A DNA stretch of 26,179 bases from CAZCBJ01 sp964496705 (GCA_964496705.1 CAZCBJ010000027.1:1-26179), one strand, 5' to 3'; shown: positions 16,796-24,657, counted from the stretch's first letter. Made by a program: numbers and translations. The notes: generated from the letters alone by a model not told the origin.

Positions 16796-16827
16796 GCCCA
16801 GGGGGAACCCCTGGGCTGTCTGTTTTT
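16796..16827 (+). terminator. Terminator-like hairpin in the PilZ leader
   Basis: GCCCAGGGG (16796-16804), loop GAA, CCCCTGGGC (16808-16816): a perfect 9-bp stem, followed by TGTCTGTTTTT. It lies between the promoter and the gene it serves, so it would act as an attenuator rather than an end-of-operon terminator. The T run begins six bases after the stem, so efficiency is uncertain. Confidence 0.55.
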
Positions 16828-16850
16828 CCCAGCCAGAAGAGAGGTACAGC

Positions 16851-17576
16851 ATGATATCCCACAGCATTGAAACGGGCTTGAGCCTTTTACAAAGCTTGTC
16901 CAATCTGCATGCTCAGAAGGTACCCCTGACGCTTGGGTACACGTACAAGGGTGTCCCCCTGACCGAACAGTTGCGTATTATCAGTGTGATTGCTGGAAGG
17001 GTGCGCCTTCATATCCCTAACTTGAAAATCTGCGCTGTAATGCAAAAGCGGCTGTATTTGCATTCCCCGTTTCTTCCCCAGGCGATTACCGGTCTGGTGG
17101 CTGAGATGAACCTGGCCGGCGGCTGGATGACATTAGAGAGGTTGGCATTTACCGGCGCACCCTGGCGGGAGCGTTATCATGACCGCGTCCAACCGGATGG
17201 TGCTTTGTACCTGCTGATGCGGATTGAGCAGCAGGTGCTGCGCGCCTGCCTGGATGATATTTCAGTGGATGGCGCGGCGGTCTTGCTGGTGCGTTCGATG
17301 ATCAATGGCTTGAACCTGCAACCAGGAATTGAGACTGCGCTTGATCTGCGTCTGCCATCAGTGCAGGGGCACATGGTCATCCGCGGCGCGATCACTAATC
17401 TGTCGGTTCCGGGTGGAAGATTGATACGGGTGGGGATGCAATTGCTCCCCAGTTTAATGCAGGCGCGCGCTATTGAGCTATATTTACAGAGGCGCAAGCA
17501 GGAAATATTATTGGAACTGGATGAGCGCTCGCTGCGTTTTAGCGAACCGCGCGCCACCAAAGACCTATACTTCTAA
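16851..17576 (+). CDS. PilZ-domain protein (YcgR-like, c-di-GMP receptor)
   Basis: 241 residues from the ATG at 16851, with AGAGAGG about 7 nt upstream. The N-terminal part (about 1-100) is a YcgR-N-like beta domain with no clear motif. The C-terminal part has the c-di-GMP signature: R108-YHD-R112 (RxxxR), then, 24 residues later, D136-IS-VD-G141 (DxSxxG), ending in RVGMQLLP and a helix (YLQRRKQEIL) usual after a PilZ barrel. It would bind c-di-GMP in the cytoplasm and act on motility, adhesion, secretion or exopolysaccharide; the partner is unknown, and no diguanylate cyclase or flagellar gene is near. A second in-frame ATG at 16791 would add 20 residues (see findings). Its stop overlaps that of a convergent small ORF. 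Confidence 0.75.
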   Translation: MISHSIETGLSLLQSLSNLHAQKVPLTLGYTYKGVPLTEQLRIISVIAGRVRLHIPNLKICAVMQKRLYLHSPFLPQAITGLVAEMNLAGGWMTLERLAFTGAPWRERYHDRVQPDGALYLLMRIEQQVLRACLDDISVDGAAVLLVRSMINGLNLQPGIETALDLRLPSVQGHMVIRGAITNLSVPGGRLIRVGMQLLPSLMQARAIELYLQRRKQEILLELDERSLRFSEPRATKDLYF

Positions 17577-17719
17577 CCTGTTACAGGTTGTTCTTCGATC
17601 GCCACAGCCGCCGAACAGGGCGGAATGATCAAATCTTGATCAGCGTCCTGCAATTCGGGGTGGTCGACCAGTCGGTAGCGCCGCGGAGTGCTGCCGTTTT
17701 CCAACATTAAGGCGCTCAT
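17573..17719 (-). CDS. Small ORF, 48 residues, possible remnant of a glycosidase C-terminus
   Basis: ATG at 17719 with GGGAGG 4 nt upstream, ending in TAG at 17573-17575. It lies in the same frame as the upstream HEAT-like gene, 15 bp past that gene's TAA. The peptide reads as a folded-domain tail: ENGSTPRRYRL, then DHPELQDADQ, then LIIPPCSAAVAI, which resembles the last strands of C-terminal beta domains in amylase/pullulanase-like enzymes. That likeness is weak and is only my reading. It could be a genuine small protein made by coupled translation, a C-terminal extension cut off by a stop mutation, or the end of a lost gene. I do not assign a function. Confidence 0.4.
   Translation of the reverse strand: MSALMLENGSTPRRYRLVDHPELQDADQDLIIPPCSAAVAIEEQPVTG
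17575..17589. terminator. Small palindrome at convergent gene ends
   Basis: AACCTG-TTA-CAGGTT overlaps the stop of the PilZ gene and the stop of the convergent small ORF. It may be a weak bidirectional terminator; there is only a short T-rich tail on the plus strand. Confidence 0.35.
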
Positions 17720-17734
17720 CACGCCTCCCGGGGA

Positions 17735-18874
17735 TTATGGCGGGGTGCGTTGGTTGGATAACGGACTGTTGGTTTGCAGCATCAGCATGGCTTGGAGCGC
17801 CCGCGCGCGCAGCTCCTCGTTGTCGCCTTTTAGGTAAGGGATCAGGTTGTTCGTATCCGTTTGGCTGCCCAGTTTGCCGACCAGCAGGAGTGCCCGACCG
17901 CGCACCCCATCGGGAAAGGCGTGGTTGGCGGCGGCTGTTTTTGCCAGTTTGAGCAAATCGGCTTCCTGGGTCAGGCTCATCTGCAGGAAGGTATCCAGCA
18001 CGAAGGCATGCGTCAAATCGCCAGAGATGTTTTCCTGCTCAGTTTGTTCCATCAATGCCAGGCGGGCCTGCAGATCTGCCTCGAGGGCCAAAATTTGATC
18101 CGCGCTGAGCGGCTGGGTGATGCTGGTGGTTTTCAAGGCTGCAACCGCCTGAGAAAAGTAGCGGTCATACAAATTACTGGATGGGGCGGCGCTCTGGGCT
18201 GGATCCACCCTGTTGAACAGCGTTACCAGGCCGGGTTTGGCGTCTTTTCCATAAACTGCCAGGGCGGCAGCCAGCGCCTGATATTGACTGGCATCTTTCA
18301 ACAAACCCGCATCTTCCTGGACCAATCCGAGCAGGGCATCAAGCGCCTCGGGAGATTTGGCGGCGCCCAGTAAGCGGATGCCGTTGATGCGCACTTCGCG
18401 GCTGCCGGAACTACGCACAGCGTCTGCTATGAGGGTCGCTTGGCTGGCTTTGGCCGGCGCCTGGCTGATTTTCACCAGGAAATCCAGGGCTGTGCCGCCG
18501 GCGGGCAGCGGGATCAGGTTGAGGGTGACGAACAATGCAGACGGCACAATCAACCCGCCCAACACCAATTTTAACAGTCGCAGACGCAGCGCAGCCGCCT
18601 TGCTTAATCCAGTCTGAAGCTTGCTGGTGAAAGAGTCCAGCGTGGCCGTGGAGACAAAGGTAAAAACCAGCAGACAGGCGGCGAAAATGACCAGCGCGAA
18701 GGTGCGGTCCAGCGTCCAGATTCCGATGGCAGAGAAAAGATAGGTTAACAATGCCGCCATGAGGATGCCGGGCAGCAGGATTTCCAGTAGAAAGAGTAAA
18801 AAACGTTTAAAGAAACCCGATCCGGTTTTCTTCGGCTTTTCGGCAGGTTTCGTGGGTGCAGGTTTATCGGGCAT
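17735..18874 (-). CDS. Membrane-anchored HEAT-repeat-like protein
   Basis: 379 residues. A Lys/Pro-rich N-terminus (1-20) is followed by three hydrophobic helices (about 25-50, 58-79 and 100-122). The remainder (about 135-379) is all helical and Ala/Leu-rich, with HEAT/PBS-like units such as EVRINGIRLLGAAKSPEALDAL near 180 and RGRALLLVGKLGSQTDTNNLI near the end. Such folds act as protein-binding scaffolds. Topology suggests a large soluble domain anchored to the membrane. No enzyme motif is seen and the partner is unknown. GGAGG sits 4 nt before the ATG, and the gene begins 18 bp after the HAD phosphatase gene, so it belongs to that operon. Confidence 0.65.
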   Translation of the reverse strand: MPDKPAPTKPAEKPKKTGSGFFKRFLLFLLEILLPGILMAALLTYLFSAIGIWTLDRTFALVIFAACLLVFTFVSTATLDSFTSKLQTGLSKAAALRLRLLKLVLGGLIVPSALFVTLNLIPLPAGGTALDFLVKISQAPAKASQATLIADAVRSSGSREVRINGIRLLGAAKSPEALDALLGLVQEDAGLLKDASQYQALAAALAVYGKDAKPGLVTLFNRVDPAQSAAPSSNLYDRYFSQAVAALKTTSITQPLSADQILALEADLQARLALMEQTEQENISGDLTHAFVLDTFLQMSLTQEADLLKLAKTAAANHAFPDGVRGRALLLVGKLGSQTDTNNLIPYLKGDNEELRARALQAMLMLQTNSPLSNQRTPP

Positions 18875-18892
18875 AAGTCCTCCGGGAGATGA

Positions 18893-19696
18893 TTATAATG
18901 GATGATGGGCTTCCAACCAGTCGGCCAGTGCGCCCAGGTTGGCGAAGATAGAGTCCGGGCGGTAGGGAGAATGTTTAAGATCATCCAACTGGGTCTCGCC
19001 GCTCAACACCAGCACGGTGGTCACCGGGCTGGTGTCGCCCAGGGCGATATCGGTGTAGAGGCGGTCGCCAACCATGGTCAATTGGTCTTCTGGAATACCA
19101 ATTTTATTTGCCAACATGGTGATGATTATCCGATTGGGCTTGCCGATGACCACGTCCGGCAGGCGTCCGGTGGAGGTTTCCACAAAGGAGATCATCGCGC
19201 CGATATCGGGCATAAAGCCTGTGGGGGTTGGGCAATTCAGGTCGCCATGCGTGGCGATGTAAGGCAATCCGGCGCGCACCAGGTCGCACAGGCGCCATAA
19301 TTTTTGATAGGTGAGGGTGGTGTCGAATCCGAGCAGCACCACTTCAGGACGCTCGTCGACCACCTCGAAGCCGTGCGCGTTTATCTCATCTTCCAGACCC
19401 GGGGTGCCGAAGACGGCCAGCCTGGCGCCGGGATTGCGCTCCTGAAGGTATAACGCTGCGGCCTCTCCAGAGGTGAACACTTTATCATCCCGGATGGGCA
19501 ATCCCATTCGAGTGATTTTCCGAGCGTATTCATGGCGATTCCTGGACGAATTGTTGGTCAAAAAGACGAAATCGCGTCCCTGGCGTTGAATAGTATCAAT
19601 GAAGCGCAGCGCCCCTTCGATGAGCTGGTCACCCAGGTAGAAGGTGCCATCCATGTCGAGCAGGAAGCAACGGGTGTTGAGCAGGCGTTGGGTCAA
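18893..19696 (-). CDS. HAD-IIA family phosphatase (NagD/4-nitrophenylphosphatase-like)
   Basis: 267 residues. HAD motif I is D14-M-D16-G-T (LLDMDGTFYLGD). Motif II is LTNNSS (46-51). Motif III has a Lys in VIGKPNRI, and motif IV is MVGDRLYTDI. The large C2-type cap between motifs II and III identifies subclass IIA. The enzymes dephosphorylate small phosphoesters such as sugar or nucleotide phosphates. The start is TTG at 19696 with GAGGAGA just before it; no other plausible start lies upstream of motif I. It follows the FGGY kinase gene by 25 bp on the same strand, so a kinase and a phosphatase are made together. Confidence 0.88.
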   Translation of the reverse strand: MTQRLLNTRCFLLDMDGTFYLGDQLIEGALRFIDTIQRQGRDFVFLTNNSSRNRHEYARKITRMGLPIRDDKVFTSGEAAALYLQERNPGARLAVFGTPGLEDEINAHGFEVVDERPEVVLLGFDTTLTYQKLWRLCDLVRAGLPYIATHGDLNCPTPTGFMPDIGAMISFVETSTGRLPDVVIGKPNRIIITMLANKIGIPEDQLTMVGDRLYTDIALGDTSPVTTVLVLSGETQLDDLKHSPYRPDSIFANLGALADWLEAHHPL

Positions 19697-19721
19697 GGTG
19701 TCTCCTCAATTGGATGATGTA

Positions 19722-21239
19722 TCAGAGATATGGCGGCGGATCGCTCAGGCGGGTGAGCTGCTGGAGAGGCTGCTGGAGGGCAGGAAAAAGACGGCGGTAC
19801 ACATTATTAAAAAGCTCAGTGTAATGATCGTACCGGACCGGATCAGGATGAAGCGTTTCCTCATCCAGCCCGGCCATCTGCTGTGCAGCGGAGGCGATTG
19901 AGGGATGCAGTCCGCATGACGCGGCGGCCAGGATGGCTGCGCCAAGTGCGGCAGCTTCAGCGGCGGTGCTGCGCTGCAACCTGCGCCCGCTGACGTCGGC
20001 GATGATTCCGCGCCACAGCCGCGAACGCGCCCCGCCGCCCATGACCGCCAGACGCTCCACCGGCTGGCCCAGCGCCTGTTCAACCCCTTCCAACTGCAGG
20101 CGCACCTCGAAGGCGATACCTTCCAGAATGGCGCGGTAGAGGTGAGCCGGGGTGTGATGGCTACGCCAACCCACCACGATCCCGCTGGCTTCAGCGTCCC
20201 AGTAGGGATTCATGGCGCTGTTCCAGTACGGCACGAGCAAAAGGCCGTCGCATCCGGACGCGATGAGGCCGGCGGCGTTTTCCATTTCATCCAGGCTGCT
20301 ATGCGCACAGAATTTTGCGAGCAGCCAGTCAATGGTGCAAGCGCCGCCGAGGATGACCGTTTCCAACGAACAGCTGCCGGGGATGCCGCCGGTCATGGTG
20401 CGGAAAGCGGGCGAGATGACATAGGCGGGAGAAAAGGTGCCGCCGATCACGCTGCTGCCCAGGCTGAGATAGGCACTGCCGGGCTGGACGATGCCTGCAC
20501 CCAGCCCGCCAGCCTGACCGTCCCCCAGGCCCGCGATCACCGGCAGGCCGGCGGGCATCCCGGTCTGTCCGGCGGCAGCCCGGCTGACGACCCCCAGGCG
20601 GCTTCCCGGTGGACGCGCAGGCGGCAACTGGCGGGCTGTGATGCCGATATGCGCCAGCAGATCATCCGCCCACTGATTGACGTGCATATCGAAAAGACCG
20701 GTCGGGTCAGCGCTGCCCCAGCCGGTGAGGGCTTCGCCCGTCAGGCAATGGACGAGAAATGACTGCACATCCATGAAAAGATGGCTACGCGAGAAGGTGT
20801 CTGGTTCATGTTCGCGCAGCCAGGCAATCTTGGTGTACGTCAAGTTCCCACTGAGCGGCTTACCAGTCGTCTTATGGAAGGCATCCCGCCCGCAGACGTG
20901 CTCCAACGATGGCAGCAAACTGCGGGCGCGCTCATCCAGCCAGAGGATGGCATTCCGAATCGGAGCACCCGCAGAATCAGTCGGCACGAAGGTTTCGCGC
21001 TGGTGCGCGATGGATAAACCCACCAGGCGGGAGGAATCCACCCGGGCAGACAATTCGCGCAGCGCAGCGCACATGGCCTGCCACCAGCCTGCAGCATCCT
21101 GTTCATACCAGCCGGGCTGGGGCTGGAGCAAGCGGTGTGGGCGTTGAGTCAGCGCAACCAGCCTGCCCTGTGTGTCCCAGGCTCCGGCTTTGCAGCCGGA
21201 GGTGGACGAATCAATACCGATGACCAGTTCATTCGTCAT
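19722..21239 (-). CDS. FGGY-family carbohydrate kinase (xylulokinase-like)
   Basis: 505 residues from the ATG at 21239. Longer in-frame starts would run into the divergent gene and lack homology-like sequence. The N-terminal FGGY domain starts VIGIDSSTSGCKAGAWD (phosphate-1 motif), with PGWYEQDAAGWW and AIAHQRE-like (SIAHQRETFV) stretches. The C-terminal ATPase half shows GDGQAGGLGAG, YLSLGSSVI and VMGGGARSRLW (adenosine motif). Phosphorylates an unidentified ketose or polyol; xylulose is the commonest guess for this branch but cannot be shown here. A TAGAAT -10-like box lies 13 nt upstream of the ATG, with no Shine-Dalgarno site. It heads a minus-strand operon with HAD phosphatase and HEAT-like genes. 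Confidence 0.88.
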   Translation of the reverse strand: MTNELVIGIDSSTSGCKAGAWDTQGRLVALTQRPHRLLQPQPGWYEQDAAGWWQAMCAALRELSARVDSSRLVGLSIAHQRETFVPTDSAGAPIRNAILWLDERARSLLPSLEHVCGRDAFHKTTGKPLSGNLTYTKIAWLREHEPDTFSRSHLFMDVQSFLVHCLTGEALTGWGSADPTGLFDMHVNQWADDLLAHIGITARQLPPARPPGSRLGVVSRAAAGQTGMPAGLPVIAGLGDGQAGGLGAGIVQPGSAYLSLGSSVIGGTFSPAYVISPAFRTMTGGIPGSCSLETVILGGACTIDWLLAKFCAHSSLDEMENAAGLIASGCDGLLLVPYWNSAMNPYWDAEASGIVVGWRSHHTPAHLYRAILEGIAFEVRLQLEGVEQALGQPVERLAVMGGGARSRLWRGIIADVSGRRLQRSTAAEAAALGAAILAAASCGLHPSIASAAQQMAGLDEETLHPDPVRYDHYTELFNNVYRRLFPALQQPLQQLTRLSDPPPYL

Positions 21240-21252
21240 AACGAATGGAGAG

Positions 21253-21258
21253 ATTCTA
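21253..21258 (-). promoter_or_regulatory. Candidate -10 of the kinase operon
   Basis: The minus strand reads TAGAAT, with +1 expected near 21246 and hence a leader of about 7 nt. No -35 is convincing. It is divergent from the epimerase promoter 30 bp away. Confidence 0.35.
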
Positions 21259-21281
21259 CACGAAAAATGCCCGGTTCCGCG

Positions 21282-21290
21282 TGATATAAT
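21282..21290 (+). promoter_or_regulatory. Extended -10 of the epimerase operon
   Basis: TGATATAAT is a perfect extended -10 (TGnTATAAT), with the hexamer at 21285-21290. The ATG follows 10 nt later at 21301, so the leader would be about 4 nt. There is no good -35, which an extended -10 can tolerate. Confidence 0.55.
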
Positions 21291-21300
21291 TTTTAATAAG

Positions 21301-22338
21301 ATGGGCCTGATCTGGACGCCGCTGACATTGATCCTGCGCAATCCGTTTCGCATTTCTTATGGAACGAGCGATACGCGGCAGGTGTTCTGGATTCGCCTGA
21401 CGGGCGATTCCTGTGGGGATGATTCTCAACATGATAGCGGTTGGGGTGAGGCCGCCATTCCACCCTATTATGGCGTACAGACCAACAGTATGACGGATTT
21501 CTGGGAAACGCTGGCACGTTCTGGCCGGGCTTTTCCGGATGATCCCGATCAGGTGGAGAACTGGGTGGGGCTGCAGGGCCCGGCGCCGGCGCGCTGTGCG
21601 GTTGAAATGGCGCTGTATGATCGGATCGCCCGGCAGCGCGGACAGACCTTGTATGCGCTGCTGGGTCTGCCCAAGCCGCAACCGCTGGCGACTTGTTTCA
21701 CCCTGGGCATTGATACACCGCAGCACATGGCGCGCATGGCGCAGCAGGCTGGCAGTCTGCCAATCTTGAAAATCAAATTGGGGGTCGGGGGAGATGAGGT
21801 GCGATTGGCCGCTATTCGTGAAGCGCGCCCGGATGCGCGCCTGTGGGTGGACGGAAACGCGGGGTGGACATTCGATCAGGCGGCGGCTGAGCTGCCTATG
21901 TTGGAAAAGTTTGAAATTGAGATGCTTGAGCAGCCGTTGCCCAAGGAACAGATCGAACGAATGGGAGAACTGCAGCGGCAAACACGCATCCCCATTGTGG
22001 CAGACGAATCGTTGCAAACGATGGATCATCTGGAGCGTCTGGCGGCGGCAGGTGTGAAAGCGGTAAATCTGAAGTTGCAGAAATTGGGCGGATTAAGTCC
22101 GGGTGTGCGGGTTGCGCGCCGCGCGCGCGAATTGGGCCTGCATGTCTTGCTGGGCTGCATGATTGAATCCTCGCTGGGCACCACCGCCATGGCTCATTTG
22201 ATGGCCCTGGCGGATTGGATTGATCTGGATGCGCCAATGCTGATCAGCAATGACCCCTTCGATGGATTGCATTACGCCCAAAATGGTTTGGTCTCTCTCC
22301 CTGAGCGGATAGGGATCGGGGTGATTCGGAAAGGTTGA
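21301..22338 (+). CDS. Dipeptide epimerase (L-Ala-D/L-Glu epimerase-like, enolase superfamily)
   Basis: 345 residues with the muconate-lactonizing-enzyme fold. The catalytic bases are K159 (in KIKLG) and K258 (in NLKLQK). Metal ligands are D184 (DGNAGW), E210 (EQPLP) and D235 (ADES). GCMIESSLG (285-293) on strand 8 is the hallmark of the dipeptide-epimerase branch. It interconverts L-Ala-D-Glu and L-Ala-L-Glu, or a related dipeptide, in recycling of murein peptides. The start at 21301 sits 10 nt after an extended -10 box. An NlpC/P60 peptidase gene follows almost directly, the same pairing as ykfB/ykfC of Bacillus subtilis. Confidence 0.88.
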   Translation: MGLIWTPLTLILRNPFRISYGTSDTRQVFWIRLTGDSCGDDSQHDSGWGEAAIPPYYGVQTNSMTDFWETLARSGRAFPDDPDQVENWVGLQGPAPARCAVEMALYDRIARQRGQTLYALLGLPKPQPLATCFTLGIDTPQHMARMAQQAGSLPILKIKLGVGGDEVRLAAIREARPDARLWVDGNAGWTFDQAAAELPMLEKFEIEMLEQPLPKEQIERMGELQRQTRIPIVADESLQTMDHLERLAAAGVKAVNLKLQKLGGLSPGVRVARRARELGLHVLLGCMIESSLGTTAMAHLMALADWIDLDAPMLISNDPFDGLHYAQNGLVSLPERIGIGVIRKG

Positions 22339-22341
22339 TCT

Positions 22342-23346
22342 ACGGAAGCCCTCGCTGCCATCCTCATCGCAACCCGAAATCAATATGCTGACCGGCGATT
22401 CCACGTCTTTGAGGTGGAGGCGCAGCCAAACAGTATTGGAGAGATCGTTCTCACCGGGCGGATCTTGGACCCGGCGCAACTGGATGGGCTGACACAGCGC
22501 TTGTTGGAGCAGTTTCCCGGCGCGCGATTCAACCTGAGCGGTTTGCGCATCCTGCGGGACGGCTCGCAGCGCATTGCCACGGTGGCGGTTAATGTGACCC
22601 ATCTGCAGGCGCAGCCGGGATGGTTTTCCGAGATGGTCAGTCAACTCTTGTTTGGCTGGCAGGTGGAAATCTTGGATATACAGGAAAATTGGGCGTTTGT
22701 GCGTCAGATGGATGGCTACCTGGGCTGGGCTTATCTGCCGTATCTGCGCGAACCGCCCGCGCCTTTCCCCACCCACCTGGTAGGTGCGCCCGAGGCGCTG
22801 CTGCGCAATAAAGCTTCGGCGCGCAGCGGTGTGGCCGGCCGCTTGCTGGGCGGCACCGCGGTGCATGTCATGGAAATCCGTGGGAGTTGGGCCAGGATTC
22901 CGGCTCATCAGACCGGCTGGGTGCCGTTGGCTGACCTGCGCGGATTGGATCAATTACCCCTGGACGAAATGCAGCGCCGCCAAATGATGATGCAGGATGC
23001 GGCGCACATGGTGGGAGTCCCTTACCTTTGGGGCGGGATTGGTGCGAATGGGATTGACTGTTCGGGATTATCGCAGCTACTCCACCGCTGGATCGGTATC
23101 CCCATCCCGCGCGACGCCGACCTGCAATTTGAGGCGGGTAAAAAAGTAGATCCGCCATTTCAGCCGGGTGATCTGCTCTTCTACGGCGATGGGGAGGAAC
23201 CGGGCCAGATCACTCACGTGAGCATCAGCACCGGCGGCTGGAAGATCATCCATTCTTCGCGCAGGCTCAACGGCGTGTATTATGACGATGTGCTGGCGGA
23301 CCGCTACCTGCGCGAGCATTTTATTGGCGCCTGCCGCTTTGTCTAG
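22342..23346 (+). CDS. NlpC/P60 endopeptidase with SH3-like domains (YkfC-like); non-canonical start
   Basis: About 334 residues if it starts at ACG 22342. An N-terminal BON/SH3-like segment is followed by SH3-type beta domains (about 85-140 and 150-205) and an NlpC/P60 domain with C240 (GIDCSGL), H292 (ITHVSI) and H304 (IIHSS) as the catalytic triad. It likely cleaves gamma-D-Glu-diamino acid bonds in murein peptides. No signal peptide appears, so it should work in the cytoplasm on recycled peptides, feeding the epimerase upstream. The first ordinary start is GTG at 22414, but coding-like sequence (ALAAILIATRNQYADRRFHV) runs back to the preceding gene's TGA, which is in the same frame. AAAGG (22330-22334) lies 7 nt before ACG. 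Confidence 0.82.
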   Translation, partial: TEALAAILIATRNQYADRRFHVFEVEAQPNSIGEIVLTGRILDPAQLDGLTQRLLEQFPGARFNLSGLRILRDGSQRIATVAVNVTHLQAQPGWFSEMVSQLLFGWQVEILDIQENWAFVRQMDGYLGWAYLPYLREPPAPFPTHLVGAPEALLRNKASARSGVAGRLLGGTAVHVMEIRGSWARIPAHQTGWVPLADLRGLDQLPLDEMQRRQMMMQDAAHMVGVPYLWGGIGANGIDCSGLSQLLHRWIGIPIPRDADLQFEAGKKVDPPFQPGDLLFYGDGEEPGQITHVSISTGGWKIIHSSRRLNGVYYDDVLADRYLREHFIGACRFV

Positions 23347-23358
23347 GTCATTGCTGCC

Positions 23359-24585
23359 GTGGCCGTCCCTGCTGCTCTGTCGAACACCTTCAGCGCCTTT
23401 CGCCACCGTAATTTTCGTATCTGGTTCATCGGGCAACTCATATCTTTCATGGGTACCTGGATGCAAAACACCGCCCAGGGTTACCTGATCTATGAACTGA
23501 CCCGCTCCGAGGCATTTTTGGGCGTGGTCAGTTTCGTTGCCGGGATACCCACCTGGGTTTTTTCATTTTACGCCGGGGTGGTGGCCGACCGCATCCCTCG
23601 GCGCACGTTATTGATGATCACCCAGGCGTGCATGATGCTGCTGGCCTTCATTCTGGCGGGCTTGATCTTTGCCGACCTGGTACGCCCCTGGCAGATCGTG
23701 GTCATGGCTTTTATCCTGGGGGTGGTCAACGCCTTCGATGCGCCCGGGCGGCAGTCGTTTGTGGTCGAGCTGGTGGGGCACGAGGATTTAACCAACGCCA
23801 TCGCGATCAACGCGATGATGTTTAATACCAGCCTGATCTTTGGACCGACCATTGCGGGTATTGTGTACGCGCTGTTTGGGCCTGCCTGGTGCTTTTTTAT
23901 CAACGGCGTATCGTTCATATCGACTTTGACGGCCTTGTTTTTTATCCGGGTTGATGCGCAACCGCTGCGCGCCCGGCGCATCCCGGCTGTGCAGGCTTTC
24001 AAAGATGGGTTGAAATACATTCGCAGTGAAAAGCTGACGCTGACCCTGCTGATCAGTGTGTTTATCATTAATTTGGTCGGCTTTGGGCTGCTGCCTTTGA
24101 TCCCCGCCTGGGCGGTGCGCGTGCTGGGCGGCGATGTGCGCACCAACAGTTTTCTGATTTCGGCGCGCGGGGTGGGAGCAGTGGTGGGGGCGCTGACCAT
24201 CGCCTGGCTCTCCAGCCGTAAAATGCGCGGCAGGCTCTACACCGCAGCCAGTTTTCTGCTCCCGGCGGCATTCCTGGCTTTTGCGCTGGCGCGCTGGCTG
24301 CCGCTGTCATTGGCATTGCTGGCGTTGGTGGGGTTTGCGTTGATCAACCTGAACAACAACAGCAACGCCATGATCCAGTCGCGAGTGCCGGATGAGCTGC
24401 GCGGGCGGGTGATGGCCGTGTTCACCATGATGTTAATGGGTGGGATGCCAATCGGCTCCCTGATACTGGGTGTGCTGGCGCAGAAGGTCGGTCCGCCGTT
24501 GACGGTCATTTTGGGGGCGGCGTTTCTGGCGGCATACGCGCTGTGGGTGCTGGTCAAGCGTCCGGATGTGCGCCGGATGGGTTGA
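23359..24585 (+). CDS. MFS transporter (EntS/MFS_3-like exporter)
   Basis: 408 residues with about twelve hydrophobic helices. The N-terminus (FRHRNFRIWFIGQLISFMGTWMQ) and the loop-2/3 motif GVVADRIPRRTLL are characteristic of MFS_3 exporters related to EntS. GRQSFVVELV after helix 4, and RVPDELRGRVMAVF in the second half, also match that family. The cargo is unknown. The GTG start at 23359 is 12 bp past the NlpC/P60 stop, with only a weak AGG upstream, so it is probably expressed by readthrough from the epimerase operon. Nothing ties it functionally to murein recycling. Confidence 0.87.
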   Translation: MAVPAALSNTFSAFRHRNFRIWFIGQLISFMGTWMQNTAQGYLIYELTRSEAFLGVVSFVAGIPTWVFSFYAGVVADRIPRRTLLMITQACMMLLAFILAGLIFADLVRPWQIVVMAFILGVVNAFDAPGRQSFVVELVGHEDLTNAIAINAMMFNTSLIFGPTIAGIVYALFGPAWCFFINGVSFISTLTALFFIRVDAQPLRARRIPAVQAFKDGLKYIRSEKLTLTLLISVFIINLVGFGLLPLIPAWAVRVLGGDVRTNSFLISARGVGAVVGALTIAWLSSRKMRGRLYTAASFLLPAAFLAFALARWLPLSLALLALVGFALINLNNNSNAMIQSRVPDELRGRVMAVFTMMLMGGMPIGSLILGVLAQKVGPPLTVILGAAFLAAYALWVLVKRPDVRRMG

Positions 24586-24657
24586 ACCGGAGTGGACACA
24601 AATACGGTCGAACCATCCAGCTCATTCCTCGCTGATCAGGCATCCCTCGAAAACCAA

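Noticed and set aside
21240..21353. A longer N-terminus of the FGGY kinase
   Set aside because: The extra 38 residues lie in the divergent promoter region and over the epimerase start, and the FGGY fold begins only at VIGIDSSTSG.
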